Assembly (NCBI RefSeq): GCF_020740795.1
Contig: NC_067285.1
Coordinates: forward strand, 77,910,342 to 77,974,341
DNA length: 64,000 nucleotides
Source: Apus apus
Lineage: Eukaryota > Chordata > Aves > Apodiformes > Apodidae
Direction: 5' to 3'
The notes beneath the pieces were generated by a model that had not been told where the DNA came from, did no database searches, and was given only the letters and a program-made list of their open reading frames with translations. The position numbers and the translations under genes are program-made. Each line of letters opens with the position of its first letter. Position 1 is the stretch's first letter. Below, in pieces: positions 1 to 14,600 of the stretch.

Positions 1-3000
1 AGACCAATTGGCTGTAATTTTGTTTCATTTCCATACTAACCTTACTTTTGGAATAAGTTAGGAAAGCTTGTCAGCCTTTACCCTTCTTTAAATAACATGC
101 TGAAGTGGGATGTGATGCTCTTTTTCACAATTTTTTTTTCAATTAATATATATTTTAATTAACATTTTATTTAGAAATGCCAAGTATGTATTTTCCTAAT
201 GCTAGCAAAGCAGAGAAGAATAAGGAGTAGAAAAGCTATGGGCCAGAGGACTCATGGAGAAATGATCATGGGAATATGCTCTTCTGATTTTGAATACAGG
301 TCTTAGGGAAAGGAGAGCAAGGAAGTGGGAATGCTGGCAAGTGTACCAGCTCTCTAGAAAGGATCAAGGACCAGAAATTAAGATTATATAATGCTGAAGC
401 TCTTACAAATGTAAGAAAAAGAGGGAAGGGGTGTAGTGGGGGTGGTGAAATGATCATTCTTTTTGTTTATTTTAGCTTTTAATGTGTGGTGTCTGTTCAT
501 ACAATATTCTCTTCATACAGATCCTAACAATTCAAATTGGGTCTCTTCAAGTTAATTTTAAAAATTAGTGAAACAAACAAAAACCCCTCCCAGATTGTGA
601 GGAAAGTATTTAACTTTCAACAGAATCTAATGCATTATTCAAAAGAAGCACCAAAGAAATTCACCAGAACAAAATAGCCAAATAAACAAACAAACAAACA
701 AGAACTACCTAGCTATTCTAAACCAACTATGCACAGCAGCCATTCCCCAAATGTGCCCCTGTGCAGAACCATTCTGGGAAAAAAATCCACAGTAATCCTC
801 TTTGGATTGTTCTAGGCTGCTCTTCAATTTCAAAATTAAACCAAATTAACAGACTTCTCAAGTGCCCAGTTTGGTCTTTCTATGGATAGGCTTCACAGTT
901 TTATGTGTATGTAAAAATTGTAATTATTTGATAGTTTCAGGTTATGTATTAATTTGCTGGGAAATATCGTTGTTGCCTATACAGTAGCTACCTGTTCTCA
1001 TGATCCTGCTAAAATAGAGCCTTATTTACATGCCGCTCTTGCTGCAGGCCAAAATTGTACTTTTAAAATAGTTCTTGCTCTGCAGCTTAAATGAGTTGCA
1101 ATATTTGCTCTTCTACTGAAAGCACTCAAATATTTGGAATAATAATCCAGTTAACATGTTGTCCACATCATGCTATGAGGTTCTGGCTAGCTATAACTAT
1201 AAACACAACTCTTTGTGTTTAATCTCATTTGGATTATTAATAATCTAATTGGATTATTCCTATCCTTTTAAGTTAAATTATTAAAATGCAAGATACAAAC
1301 AATATTGGCTGTTGTAGCAAAGAGTCTGAATGGAGGTTTATGTGTTGTTATAGAACTAAAGAACTGCAGGCTGTTTGAGATAATGAGCTCCAGTTAAAAA
1401 GTATTGTGTCTGTAGGGTAGCAAAAAAGCAAAAGTTAATTTGTCCTGCTCCAAGAAAGACATCTTTGGTTTTCTGGAACATACACCAGTAGTTTCCCAAA
1501 ATGAATTTGGCTGATGGGTAGGGCCACTACTTAGATGTTTCCTGTACTTTTTTTCAAACTGTTTCTGAGGGTGCAGGTGCTGCATGTAAATCAGGTGTGG
1601 GCCAGTAAACAAGAGTTAATACTTATTTTTGTCTCTGTCTTGTGTACAAATTCCTTTGCCCAAAATAATGTCTGAGATTGTGTATGTGAAGTTAAGCAAC
1701 CAGAAAGCATGATGACAGTAAACCCAGTTACTCATGTACAGTCTCGTAAAGCTGAGCTCTACAGCTATGCAACCTTTCTGCATTTTATGCCAAAGTTAAA
1801 ATGTAATATATTACCATGAGGGAGAGATTTTTAAGCAAAAATCCCAGCCATGAGAATACTCTCATGGAAACCGGTAGGCTTTTCCAAATGAGAAACCTGA
1901 TGTTCAGGTGCCTGTGCCCTAAAGCACATAAGATGACAGTATCCCCAGTATCTTTAACCAAGTCCGGAGACTGGGCACTTGTCTTTGCCTCCTTAAAGAT
2001 AAAATACATCTTGATTTATTTTTTTTTAAGGAAGAGGGGGTAAGAAGGATATGCTTCCTCCCTTTTCTTTCAATCCACTCAGAAAGAAATGGATGTGGTA
2101 GAAAGAAGAGTGATGAAAACTGAAGCCACAGAGCTGGTTCTGTGATTCTGCCTGGCACCACTTCACTGTGGCACTCCTTCATGGTGGATGAGGCTGTTGT
2201 AGCTAAGGTGACTGTCTGTAGAAACTGTGCATTACTCATCACAGATATTGGAAAGAGAGGGGACAGGAAAAAATAAGTTCATGGTGAAGGCTGCCTTGAT
2301 ATCCCCGTTAATGGGGTTTTTTACTTCCATAGATGGAGGGGACAGCCAAGTATGTAAACGCTAGTGCTCTCATTCAGATATTTGCTTTGCATTAATGATT
2401 TCTTACATTAATTAATTTGAAACATCTGTGTCTAACTTTTCTGGGGTACTGAACCTTCATGTCTACTGCTGAAAATGTACAGTGCTGCTTTTCAGAGTCT
2501 ATGTCATTAAAATCCAGATTTTTACAGTGCTACATATGTTAAGATGGTCTCACAAATTTATGACTGCTCCTGATCTGAAATTTTGTTTCTCTATTAAGAT
2601 AAAAATACCAGTAATATCATGGGTATTAATAGTAAGGTGGCATGAAAATAAATCTGCAAAGCACTCTGTTAAACTGGGTGTGAGGGAGAAATGTGGGTAT
2701 AAAAGCATGAAGTTCATAGGTTTGTATTCAAAGCGAGGCTTGGATAACATGCCTCTGTGTTGTGCTTCAGTTTACAATCAAAGCAGCATTAGTATGCTTT
2801 TGTCAAATAAAACAGAAATCCTGTTGAAAAGCTAATGCAGGATCATGAATTAAAGCTGGATAAATGTAATTCAGCACAGTAGCAACTGATGTGCGTAGGT
2901 TGCATGAATTCAGGCAACATTATTCTGGCATTTCCAAATGTAATCCATCAGCCTTAATATTTAAGTACCCTCTAGAGCATAAAATTTATACAATGTTTTC

Positions 3001-3744
3001 CTATTTTGTTCCAAGTGTTGTGAAGTGTTAACTTTGATTTAAGTATAATTGTTTGAATGTTTAGGTTCAGGAAAATAAGGGTGCTTTCAAGCAGAAACTA
3101 GCATACATGACAAGAACCCCATCATTCCTTGGTACTCTTTGGGGTTATAATTAACCATTTTGCAGTTCTGTCACAGATTCTCTAACACCGAATTGCACAA
3201 AATGTCAGTGTTGAAATGGATGATACTATTATTAACACTCATAAAACAAATCCACAGACCTTCGAAGTATTTATCTTTGTATTGTCGTAAGCCAAAAATT
3301 CAGAATATGCTGTATGGATGCACTAAATTCCAGTTTTGCATCAAATATGAGAGATTTGATACCACTAAATAATAAACAGCAAAGTACAAATCAGGAGAGC
3401 TTCAGAGTTTCTCTACAAGTCTACTCCAACCACATCCTAGCTCCTTATGAAAGAGAGATTCTCTCAGTTCCTCCTCCTTCTTTGTCCTTTTTCCTCTGGA
3501 CAGAAAACCTGTTCACAGAATGCAGGTGAGAGTTACATCTTCCTTTCAGTCTTCCCTTTAGGATGAACAGTGGCACCTTTCTGTCCTCAGCCATGCACTA
3601 ACCTAGACATAATCAATGTATCTGTATCTGCTCTGGTTCTTGTGAAGAAAGTTAGGGAAATTGTTACATATTAGCCAGAACAAGCAACTAATATTCATTT
3701 TAGACAAGGAAGGTGCATTGTTCTTTATTTGTGTTCCTGTAGTG

Positions 3745-3800
3745 CCTTGAATGATTATCTTAAAGGTCTTTTCCAGCCTTGGTGATTCTGTGATTCTGTG
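3745..3800 (+). mobile_element. CR1 LINE 3'-end relic
   Basis: A short stretch matches the extreme 3' end of avian CR1 elements: a degenerate 'ttaaaggtcttttccagcc' segment followed by two direct copies of the terminal octamer 'attctgtg'. Only the last 50-60 bases remain, so it is a heavily 5'-truncated, old copy in plus orientation. No coding capacity is left. Confidence 0.75.
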
Positions 3801-4689
3801 AAATTCTAAATATCAGCCATGAACTAAGGGTGTTTGGCAGTCTATAGACATGGTGAAAAAGGATACTTTGTAAAACTACAGCACTTGAACAATAAGGATG
3901 GCATGATCTTGGAAATTATGTGGGTTCTTTGAGGTTGCACATTTTAGGGTGTTACTTAAGTTCTTCACTATAGAAATTTTGGCAATTTATTTTTTCATTT
4001 TAGAAATTCCATATCTGTATAGAGAAAAGACTGAATTACTCTGAAATGGTCATAGAATGCTTTCCTGCCTGTGATTTTGGCACATGCATGGGAAGTAAGT
4101 ATGACGCTACAGTTGTCTTGATCATGTGTACTAGTGAAGTCAATATAAAACTTTTATTGATTCCAGTGCCTCAGGTTCTGCATCAGAGTTCTCAAGATTT
4201 AGCTTCAGAAAATTAAACATATACTCTTCCAAATAAAGCTTAGAGGACTATGGGTAGTAGTATCTGTGTAAATCCAGACAATGTTTCATCTCTTTCAGTT
4301 TCAGTTCCACACACAGTATATGCAGCATGTTCCTTGGAAGATGCACGTGTACCAGCCTTTTAAATTTGGTGGTATAATTTCATTTTCTCATAAATATGAA
4401 TTTCTTTGTGAAAGCAATTAATGAAAGTAAGACTATGCTGCAGAATGTTAGCTGGTGAAGAGATAAGAAAGCTGCAAGATAGGTAAGCTAATATCATTCC
4501 TGAAGCAGAATGAAAATCTCAACTTCAGCAATGTCAACAAAAACATGTTTCTTTTCAGATTTAATTTCCATGAGAAACTATGTTAAATTAAAACCTTCCA
4601 GTGCAGTGTCCTTCCATTTTTTGCATTTTTACTACCTAGAGATCAAACAGTTTGACACAGCAAAAATTCTAGTGAGTTAGGAAGAAATG

Positions 4690-4925
4690 CTGATTGGTTT
4701 GTTGGCTGGTGGCCGGGGGAATGTTATGACCGAGTAATTATGTGTTCCGGACAGATGTATTAACCAGGCTTCGAGCTGGAGCCACTGGATATTATTTTAG
4801 TCATAAGACTAGAGGAACTGAATCATTTTCAAAGAGCTGGCTGGCTGACACTGCTTTAGTGATGCCTGTTCCAATGATTCTTTGGCAACAACTTCCAAAG
4901 CTGCACTTATGACTCAGTAAACAAA
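4690..4925. promoter_or_regulatory. candidate conserved non-coding element
   Basis: This block is of balanced composition inside AT-rich DNA, free of simple repeats, and dense in recognisable motifs: an E-box (cagatg), a ggcaacaac element resembling an RFX half-site, and an AP-1 site (tgactcag) at its right end. It contains no ORF. The call rests on texture and motifs only. An alternative is unremarkable unique DNA. Confidence 0.25.
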
Positions 4926-7900
4926 AACTACATTAAAGGTTTATTTTTTAATCATGAAGAAGTTGAACATTTCCACTGAGCTTTTTCACTATTTATCAAG
5001 AAACACTGAAGGCTATTGCGAAGCTCCCATCCTTGTTTCTCTTACCAAAGAAGGGGAGCTGTTTAACAAAACTGTTTTAGATCTGGTGATAGTAAGACTA
5101 CTTCAGGATTCAAAGCTTTTATCAATTCACTGACTTCTTATCGCTAAGCGTGCTGTGTCATATTTGTTTATTCACTCACTTTGTGAGGTGAGTTAATATG
5201 GGTTGGGGTTCAGGTGGTTTTTTTGGACTGACAAGTAGAATGAGGCAGGCTTTCATTACCAGCTTGAAGTTAAGAGAGGGTGTGAATTCCTCTGTTCCGG
5301 TAAGTAATAATATTATTTTGCAAATCCTGTTATATTATATTGATAGGTACAGAAAGGAGACAGCAGGGAAAAGAAGTATGTATTAAATGCAATCTTCGGG
5401 GAAAAAAATGTAACTTTTACATGTGAAAGGGCATTATGTGTGCATATATTAATATTTAGTCTGTTCTAAATGTGATAATGGAGATATTTCAGCAGGCTTT
5501 GTTACCTAATAACCAGGCATTAAAAAGGCCTTTGAGCCTTGAGGAAAAATAATTTTAATAATTTTTTAAGCCACTTGATTCTTGCAAATAATATGCAAAT
5601 GCACATTGCCAAGGCTAGGGTTTTTTTGGAGGGGGTGTTTTGTGGGGTTTTTTTAAGTTCTAATCTGACTTCATCACTGGTTCTTTCCTGAGGACACAAC
5701 ATAGAACAAGAGCAGTCCTTCCGAATGAAGCGGGAAAGAGTCTGTTGTTTTGATTTCCCTCTGCAATGATGGATTATGAATGTAAACTGTTGTGTAAGGT
5801 CATTTTGCACATTGCCCTGGAGGCAGTATGTCAAGTGAAGCATAGCAAACAAGTCAAAGTTTCTCTTTCTTGGAAATAAAATCGATGTAAGTGACGAAGA
5901 CTCTTTTCTGCACTCAGATTCTGAGGGCACAGTACATGACTGGAAAAATATAGATACATACCTAGAATCCTAGCAGTTCATTATAGGAACCTTGAGAAGG
6001 AAATTTATTTTTAGGTCTCCTACTTGCTCATTTGATGGTGGTAAATGGCAGTTTCTCTGTGCTCTGGGTTCACTGTTTGTAAAACACAGGCGATAAAGTG
6101 TTGGGACTGACAACAGCTACTATAGTGCTAAATGTCTGAGGTTTGTACTTTGTTTGGTTTGGGGTAATACTGAATAAATTAATATTAAAACCAATGCAAT
6201 TAAGAGCATGCTATGGCAAAATGCAAGAGTGAGATCAAAACTCTTCCAGAATTGTGCAGGTGTAAATGCTCCTGTTCCTTGGTGGTTCATGGTGTCTTTT
6301 CACCATTCTTGGTATTTTGGAGTGCCTTATAATTTATAGACCCCAACCAATTATGAAGGAGCAATTTGGCCTGCATCTTTACCTTCCACCCTGCTACTGA
6401 TAGCAAAAGAAGGGTTTGTCTGCAGACTTCCACTTCATGTGCATTGGCAGACAAAAGTCCAGAGTCAGCTCGGTATGATGGTGAAAAAGGAAAAAGTGAG
6501 GCCCTGATATTTGTTTTATTTTTCATTTTTATTTAATCAAGATAGACTAGAGTTTCAGAAAAGCACAAGGTTTCTCTCTGAAAGAAAGAGAAAGTTATAG
6601 TAATTGGGCTCCTGTACAAATACTTATTTTATAATTGTTTTCTCTTCTTACTATTTTTAATAAACTGTAACTTGTTGCCAGTCCAACATCAAATATTGCA
6701 AAGGTCTCTGTATTTTCTGGTTTGATGACAACTTAGCAAACAGCAGACAAACAGATGTTTTGCTGACAGGGAGCCATTGAAGGAAGAATCAAGGGATACC
6801 TACATGGTTCTGTTTCATCATCAGTAATGAATTAGGTCACTGCTCTGGTCTGGGTCTTTCAAGAATCTTTCTTGTCCAGAGAAGACTTGAAAGAATGTAA
6901 TTATTCTTTTCCTTTTTAGAATCCTGTAAAGGAGTCAGAAAAGCATACACTTAATTTCCTAAATAAGACGTCATGCTTTATATCTGTGTGCATCCAGCTA
7001 TGTACATCTGTCTGGGTGTGTGCATAAATGATTCAGATAGCAATGTGAGAGCCATTCAGTGGAAGAGTGGCCTTCTAAATTTATTCCAAACTCTTGATGT
7101 GTCTGGGAGTCTGGACAAGACAGGGTCTGAAAATGTCTTGAAGAACTGCTGTCTTCAGTGGGCCAAAGCCAAAGAACCTCAAGTCAACCTCCTTTTGTGT
7201 TTGTCTGATTTGGAATGGTCTCAGTGGGTCCAACAAGTTGATGTGATGAGGAACTAAGTGATCGCATATGGATAAATTAAATCCTTCTGTCCTACATGTC
7301 TGAATTATCCTTATTTAAATCCCCAGGACACATATGAGTGCTCAACAGCCATTAATTCCTTATCAGCCATAATGAGCTTAAATTGTGAGCTGAGGTCTCT
7401 GGAAGATTTATGCAAGTTTCTTCTTTTCCTTAATTGGAAAAAGTTGCCTTTTTTTTTTTTTTCCTTAAAGTAATAATATTAAAAAATAATCCTTCTAGTT
7501 TAGTAATTATTTCTTTTCTTCTACTTACATTCAAGATGTTGACACCAAAGTATACAAACCAGACACTAAATTCTCATGAGGCATGTATGTTCATGGTTTA
7601 TAGATTACAATAGTTATTATTCCATTTGCTCTGGGAACAAGCTACAAAAATAAAAAATGAATGGTATAGTGAATAAACCTACTGTAAGCTAGACCAAAAT
7701 TATTTTCTAAAGATAAAAAGTGGAAGGTCATGGGACTTCAAGCTGGCACTTTTTTAATAAAGTCTGCTGTCAACTGTGTCAGGCAACTATAATCCTTATA
7801 CTACAACTATACATTATCCCACAAATTGCTGTAAAAGAGAACATACAATGGTGCTATGGGGGAATGGATTAGCTTGCACAGAGCAAAATAACCCACTGAG

Positions 7901-8555
7901 AATACAAATGAAAACAACGGTTTTTTCTTCATTAAATTCTTAGAAGTATGATATATGACTAAATCTATGAAATGTAATTAGAACTATATTCTGCATTGGA
8001 TATTTGGGTACACATACAGAAACGGGATGGATAAATACCCTCAAGCACTGAGATCCATTATTTTCATGTGATTCATAATGATGAATGGTCCACTAGTATA
8101 ACCCTAGGAGCTGGGAACCAACAACATACTTAGAGAGCCATCACTGAGGACTGACATTTTATTAATGTCATTTCTTAATATTTGGAAATCAGTAGGAACA
8201 GCAGCCTCGAAAGAAAAGAAATCCTGCTCATCATCAGATTTATGCCATCTTTCTTCCTTTAGCCAGAGCAACTCTTGTATCCTGGTTAGCTTACAATTTT
8301 AGTTTTTAATAAATAAATAAATACAACGTTCAACACTGTCCTTAAAAGTCAAAGCATTCTCATCTAATGCACAGAATGCAGCTGAAGCCAAGTGCCATCT
8401 CTGTTTGCCACTCTGTGTGTGCCAGCTGTAACAAGCAGGTTAGTTTGGTCCTTGGCTGCTAGATTGCTTGTGAGTGATTAGATTGGGTGTGATTCAGAGG
8501 CTGATTTTCTCTGCCCTGCTGTTCGGGTATTGGAAGCTTTTTATTTATATTCCGG

Positions 8556-8620
8556 GTTTTTTGGTTTGGTTTAGTTTTTTGTTTGTTTGTTTGTTTGTTT
8601 GTTTTTGTTGTGGTGGTGTT
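8556..8620. repeat. (GTTT)n simple repeat
   Basis: A run of tttg units starts after a ggttt-rich lead-in and decays into ttgttgtgg. This is an ordinary tetranucleotide microsatellite, likely polymorphic in length. Confidence 0.85.
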
Positions 8621-11600
8621 GTTGATTTTGGAGCACCAGAATAACTAGGATTATGCTGCTTTTAAACACATAAACAACAGAGGCAGAATCTGATTTACAA
8701 TTTATGGGGGTATATACTGAGAATAAATCCATTATCAATATGGTGCTATTTGGGCACTGTATTTATGAGGTCAACACAGAAGCATCTCTGTTTTCTTACA
8801 AACTAAATTACTTTTATACTGGCAGGACTCATACAAACATGTTATGGGTACAATGGAAGACAGACTATGAAAAAAGATCTTTTTCTTTGTTTTTAAAATG
8901 AAGGAAACAATACAAATCTTGGCTCTAGTGCGTTAAGGATGAGGATGTTTACAGGATAATTTGAGTGGGGAATAAAACAAAAGGAACATTTTCATCCTTT
9001 CTGATTAATAGATGTTTGTACAGTACAATGAAGATGAGAGGCATGTTAAGTGTTATTAATTAATATTATTTCGATATATTTGTAAGATATTTATAATATT
9101 TATGTATTTGTGACAACAAAAATATTTCAATATAAAAGTGAATTATCCCAGAAAAATGCCAAGCTTTTGATCTGCTTATACATCACATCACTGCAAACCT
9201 TTTCCTTTCAACCTAGAGTTACATTCAAAAGCAGAAAGATATACAGCTGACGTTTCGAACTGAACGACACCACGATAAACTAGGGTTTCTCTAGAAGATA
9301 AAATACATCATAAATCGGTGTAACACTTACCTCATTTTAAATATTACTGTCTCCTTTTATCAGGTAACACTATATAACCTCCCCTTACCTCCTTTCTTCC
9401 CATATTTTATTTGGTATATTAATTCTGACCAATGATCACAACCAGAATTTTTTTTAATTAAAATCAAATATATAGCTTTAGAGGCTTAGGTTATCTGATA
9501 AAAATATTTTAATTAAAAAGATACCAACTCTTTTGATGCCCTGATGAACTGATAATAATTGAAACATACAGTGTTAATTTTAATCTGCACTCAGTTGTTT
9601 AAAGAAATAATTATTGCCCTTCTTCAAAGTCAAAAATAAATAAGTAAAAAAGAAATCTCTTAAGCGGAAGAGGAATCTCCGGACCAGTGAGCTTTTTATT
9701 GCAGGCTGTCACGAAATCACTCATTATTACAAAGATCTTACTACATCTACTTGTAAAGTTATTTTATTTTTCTATGAATAAGGAAATACTTGGTTGGTTA
9801 CAGTAGCTGAGTTTTTTTCTGCTTTCATAGCATTCTACCTCTACAAAATATTATATCTCTTACAAAAGTAACTTGTTTTACAAAATGCTCGTTCCATCAT
9901 GATCAATTGGTGAACAGATTTCACTGAACTGTGATTTTGCCCCAGGTCTTGCCCCAAGGACTATTCATGTAAAAAGGACACATTTCAAACTGAGAAAACT
10001 TGTGGTATGTCAGGAACATGGTTGTTGTGTAGCGGGTCTGCAATGCCATGTTAGAGGAAAGTAGTTTAAGGAAGGGGTAGGAAACAATGTTTTAACATTT
10101 CAAGAACAAAACAAGAGCATACAAAACCAGGAAAGAAAAGTAAATGCTTATTTTATTTTTTTTTTAATTACTTGTTTATATTGTAAACAACTATCAGAAC
10201 TTTTTCAGGTTTTTTTGAGAACTTCTGGGTCAGACTTCTATTAGAAAATTTATTTTAGTACAAGATTTTTAAGATGGATCAGATGTTTAGGAGTGGTTAA
10301 TCAATATTTTATATGGCAACTCAGTGTAATATGAATTTTATAACTGAGGCTGAAATGAAAGTGGCAGCTACTATATAACAGTTTCTATATAATTTAAAAA
10401 AAATTGGAAATACAAAATACACACGTATAAGTTATTGAAGAAGTATTTCTGGTTTGTTTTGGGTTTACATTTTGATATTTTTTTACTTAATTAGATATTA
10501 ATTCCAGGTGGGATGTCACCTAGAATTCCTTCATTTAAAATTATTGATTTTTAAGATCTAATAGATTTTTATAAGTCACTGCATGAGCATGACTCAGTTC
10601 AGACTAGTGATTTAATTCTATTATTACTATTCTGACATTGAATATTAAGCAAGCACTGATATTCAGTAAAAACTGCTATGGAATACTCTTCTGAATAAAA
10701 GCATTTAGATACAAGTTTTTACAGAAATTGAGATGTCTTTATTTTCCAAATCTGAAGATGGAAAATCAACTAACTACAGTCAAAATAAACTAAATTCAAA
10801 GAAACTTGTCATGTTTGCAGGTTTGTTTTTTTTTTTTTCCCTAACAATTGAGCTTAATATATGCATGCACTGTCTCTAAGCCACTGATAAAATAAAAAGC
10901 TGGGAAACTGCGAAGCTGTTTGTACCATTGAATACTACGTAAGAGTAAAAACTGTTCCTGTGCTATCCACAGGAAAAATAGCACCAACTATGCATGATAG
11001 CAGGCCAAATATGCTGAAAGTATGTACACAGTTGTCAGAATATGAAGTGTTATTCCCTTTCTTTAATATGCTTTCTGCCTAACCAAGCACCTGATTTAGA
11101 CAGCTTGAGAAATACCACAGTTTTCAGAAGTGCAGGACACTTCCCACTCACATTAGTGGGAATTTTTGGCCAGACTTCGTTAGGGGGCTTAATAAGATAC
11201 ACAGACTTCAACTGTGAACATATGCTTCTAGTGCTAAAATTTCTTAACTTACGGATAGCTGACTAATGTCATTCATGAACTTGCAGATATTCCTGGTCTC
11301 AAGTCTATTCTTGTGAGTTCTGTAGATTGTGCATAAATATTTTCTTGTGTATCAGTTTTCACTTTGCACACATTGTTTTGCCTTGATCCTGTAGTAGGGG
11401 AAGGTGTAGGATTTATTTCTGCATCCTATTGATTATTTTATATGCTGTTTCTGCAAAAGTTTTGTACATTCTAGTAAGATTTGCTGTTTTTAAAGTTTTC
11501 AGAACATGTGTGTTTAAGATAGGTGAGAGGATGAAACTTGATTTGATAAATCAATGAAATCAGGAATAAGAATTTTAGAAACAAGTAGGCAACTGGTTTT

Positions 11601-12510
11601 AATTCCTTTACATTAAATTTAAAAATATTGATGATTAAAGTGGTGTTACAATTTTTTAAATCATTTAATGTTATAACTTGATTCTTTTGCCTTTATTCTT
11701 TTGCCTGTTATCCACCTAATTACCATTAGGTTGTGGTGATAAAAGAATTAAAGAGGTATTCTGGACAGATTTTTTAAATCAACACTAGACCTTGGTGAAT
11801 AGCATTCTCTCATAAGGATGAAATGAATTTGGTACCAACTCCCCAAACACTTATTCAGTTGGTGCTTTTTAGTCTCCTCTTTGTCTTTTTTAGGTCTGTA
11901 GTAGAAGAAAATGAAAGCTCTTCTTCTCTAGGTTAGAAACAGGTTTGTGGCAACCAGACATCCAATGGCTTTTACTTGTCTTTCATCTCATGACTACAGT
12001 GTTTACTCCATAAGACAACAGGACCAGCCAAAATGAATACATTTGGGCTGTTTAAAAGTTATGTCAGCTGGTGCTTTTCTTGAGTGTAGCTTAAAACATA
12101 TTTCTTATCTCCTCAGGTTCTTTTCTTTTCAATGAATCAAGCTTTTGTTATCTCTCTTCACAGAAGGGCAACATTTGTTTCTTTATTTTGTATATGATGT
12201 TGCTACAATAGATAACAGGATATTGCAGTCTTTGGGATGATTTAGAACCAAGAGGGGTTGGGGTAGAGGGGGGGGAGGCGGGTGTCTTTCTTTTTCCTAT
12301 TTTTGCGTGCTGTTTCTTTACCTCCTTTGCTTTTGGTTTTGCTCATGTTGGATTGACCTGCACATGTGCTGTCAACAGTCTTCTGGCTTGCATGCGTACA
12401 CGCACATATGGTGCATATACCAACAGTATCCACCATAAGAGCCTGCATGCATTCCTGCAAATAAAACTTCTCTCTTTTGAAAATGTGGCTTATTGACACA
12501 TCTCACTACA

Positions 12511-12582
12511 CACACACACAAAAAAACCAACCCACAACCCAAACAAAAAGCAAAAAAAAAACCACCCCAAAAAAACAAACCT
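12511..12582. repeat. A/C-rich low-complexity tract
   Basis: A (CA)n start runs into aaaaccaacc-type sequence almost devoid of G and T on the plus strand. Short ORFs read through it on both strands are low-complexity artefacts. Confidence 0.8.
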
Positions 12583-14478
12583 CCAATTTAGCATATCCTG
12601 AGAGAGGAATGCTCAAAATTGATGCTAATATCTGGGGAGAGAGTTCTGTGTTCGTGACTGCTTTTAGCTTCCCATGTCTTTAAAAGACACTACTGAGCTA
12701 GTACTTTGTGGGGTACACTTTCAGCTTTGAAAAATTCACACACACCCACTGCAGTGACTGCACATTGAATACCTGCTTAGTGCATATTTTGATGGTTAAT
12801 CAATATGTGTTGTTAAGAGCATTTTTGGTTTTCTGATTTTATAGAAGCAGGAATAATCTTATGGATCACAAAAACACCCCAACCAAACTTCTAAAAATTG
12901 ACATATTCACCACCTAAAGTATCAGTGGAATAGTCTGCTAAATTAGTACAATAAGTTGTTTATTCTTTATTTTTGTAAATAATTTCATTGTTTCAAAAAA
13001 TATTCACAAATTTCAGAGGAAAATCACATAAATTCCCTCAAGATAACATTTATTATTCTGATTAAATGTAGAGTAAAACTGTAAACTCATGAAGTAATGT
13101 CTGCTTAAATATTTTGTACAGAAATCAGTTGCATGAATAAAATAGTCCTTTTTATTTTTAAAGCAGAAATAAAGGAAATAATTTTTAAACATCACAAACA
13201 TTCCCACCAAACTTTGCATTTCACAAATCTCTTTAGCATTCTTTAGATAACTTTATTTCTTTATCAGAGAACAAAGATCCAACTTCTAATTGTTCTTTAC
13301 TGCTAAAGGTATTAAAGTTTGTTAAAAAGGAAGTATAGGATCAATTTACTGTTAAATGTATTACAGAAGCAAAATGTTAAAATGCTGCTATGGTATGTTG
13401 GAAGCATTTAATTTTGATAGGCATGATGTATAGCTAGGGAAGTAAGTGTAGTCAAATAATTATGCTGTCTTTGAAAGACTAGGCAATTTAAAAGTAGATT
13501 ATCCAATGAGACCGAAGTAGTAGTTGTCAAATTTTCAGGAAGTAATTAAACAAGCAGAGGGTCTCTCTTTTTTACTGGCCGTTTCTGGGTTACATAGGGA
13601 TTATGAAGAGAGACAAGAAAAATGACAGACTAGGCTAAACAGCACATCAAACTCCCCTTAAAAAAAGCTTTTGTTTTGTTTTTTTCCTTTGGTGACTCTG
13701 ACTTATGAATAAGCTAGGTAATGCTTTGTGAAATTTTTGGTGCAGGTATCTGAGAAAATGTGCTCTTTGGAACTGACATTTTATTTTTATTTTTTTAGAA
13801 TATCTCTCAATGAAATCTGTCTTGCCCCAAAAGACTAGTTCCCTGTTTAGAGTTTGAGCTTTTCCTTTTTCTTCTTTTTTTCCAGGTCTTTTGTTTAGAC
13901 CTCGGCTCTTCTGGTCAGCTGCCATCTGGCACTGTGCCTCGTCTTTCCAAAAGTAGAGCCATGATTATTTCTCCAGCTGCTGTCGGTGCAGCCTGAGCTT
14001 TCGCACGGCTCCACACCACTCATAGGGTGTCTCATTCCTCTTTCACAGCCTGGCTTTGGAACCTCCTGGTTTTTCCAGCTCACGTGCTGCAAGACATAAT
14101 AGCTGTCTCTGGGTTTCTCAGCAAGATTATGTCTGGTAATGAGAAGCTATTCACTTGGGTCTTGGTTCAGCTGAGAAAATTCCAGTGCCTGCCCCTAGGA
14201 GTGGAGAGTAGAGGTGTGTGGCTGGATCCTGCACTCACGGTCCAGTGGGGGATGCAGTTAGAGGATCAAAGTCACCCGCTGGCCAGCAGAAATATAGAGA
14301 GAAGGACTATGTCTTTAACTCCACCTATTTCCACTTGTGTCACCTAGGGATGGACAAAATTGCTCCATTTTGTATCATTCATAAGCCAAAATTCATTATG
14401 GAGAGACAAGGTAACTCCATGACTTCTACTCCATATCTTAAATTTATTTTAAATACAGAAATTGTAGTTTCTCCTAAA

Positions 14479-14600
14479 CAACAACAACAAAAAACAACCA
14501 ACCAAACAAAAACAAACAAACAAAAAACCACAAACAAACAAAAAACCCACAATAACAAACCACAAAATCAAAGCACCAAAAAAACCCGCCACCAACAAAA
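14479..14600. repeat. A/C-rich low-complexity tract
   Basis: Interleaved caa, caaa and caaaaa units without a fixed period make the plus strand A+C-rich. The Asn/Lys/Thr/Gln-rich translation is a composition artefact, not a gene. Confidence 0.8.

Noticed and set aside
5520-5930. 136-codon open frame on the minus strand
   Set aside because: The length is within chance for this window, the sequence is unlike any family I know, and there is no supporting context.
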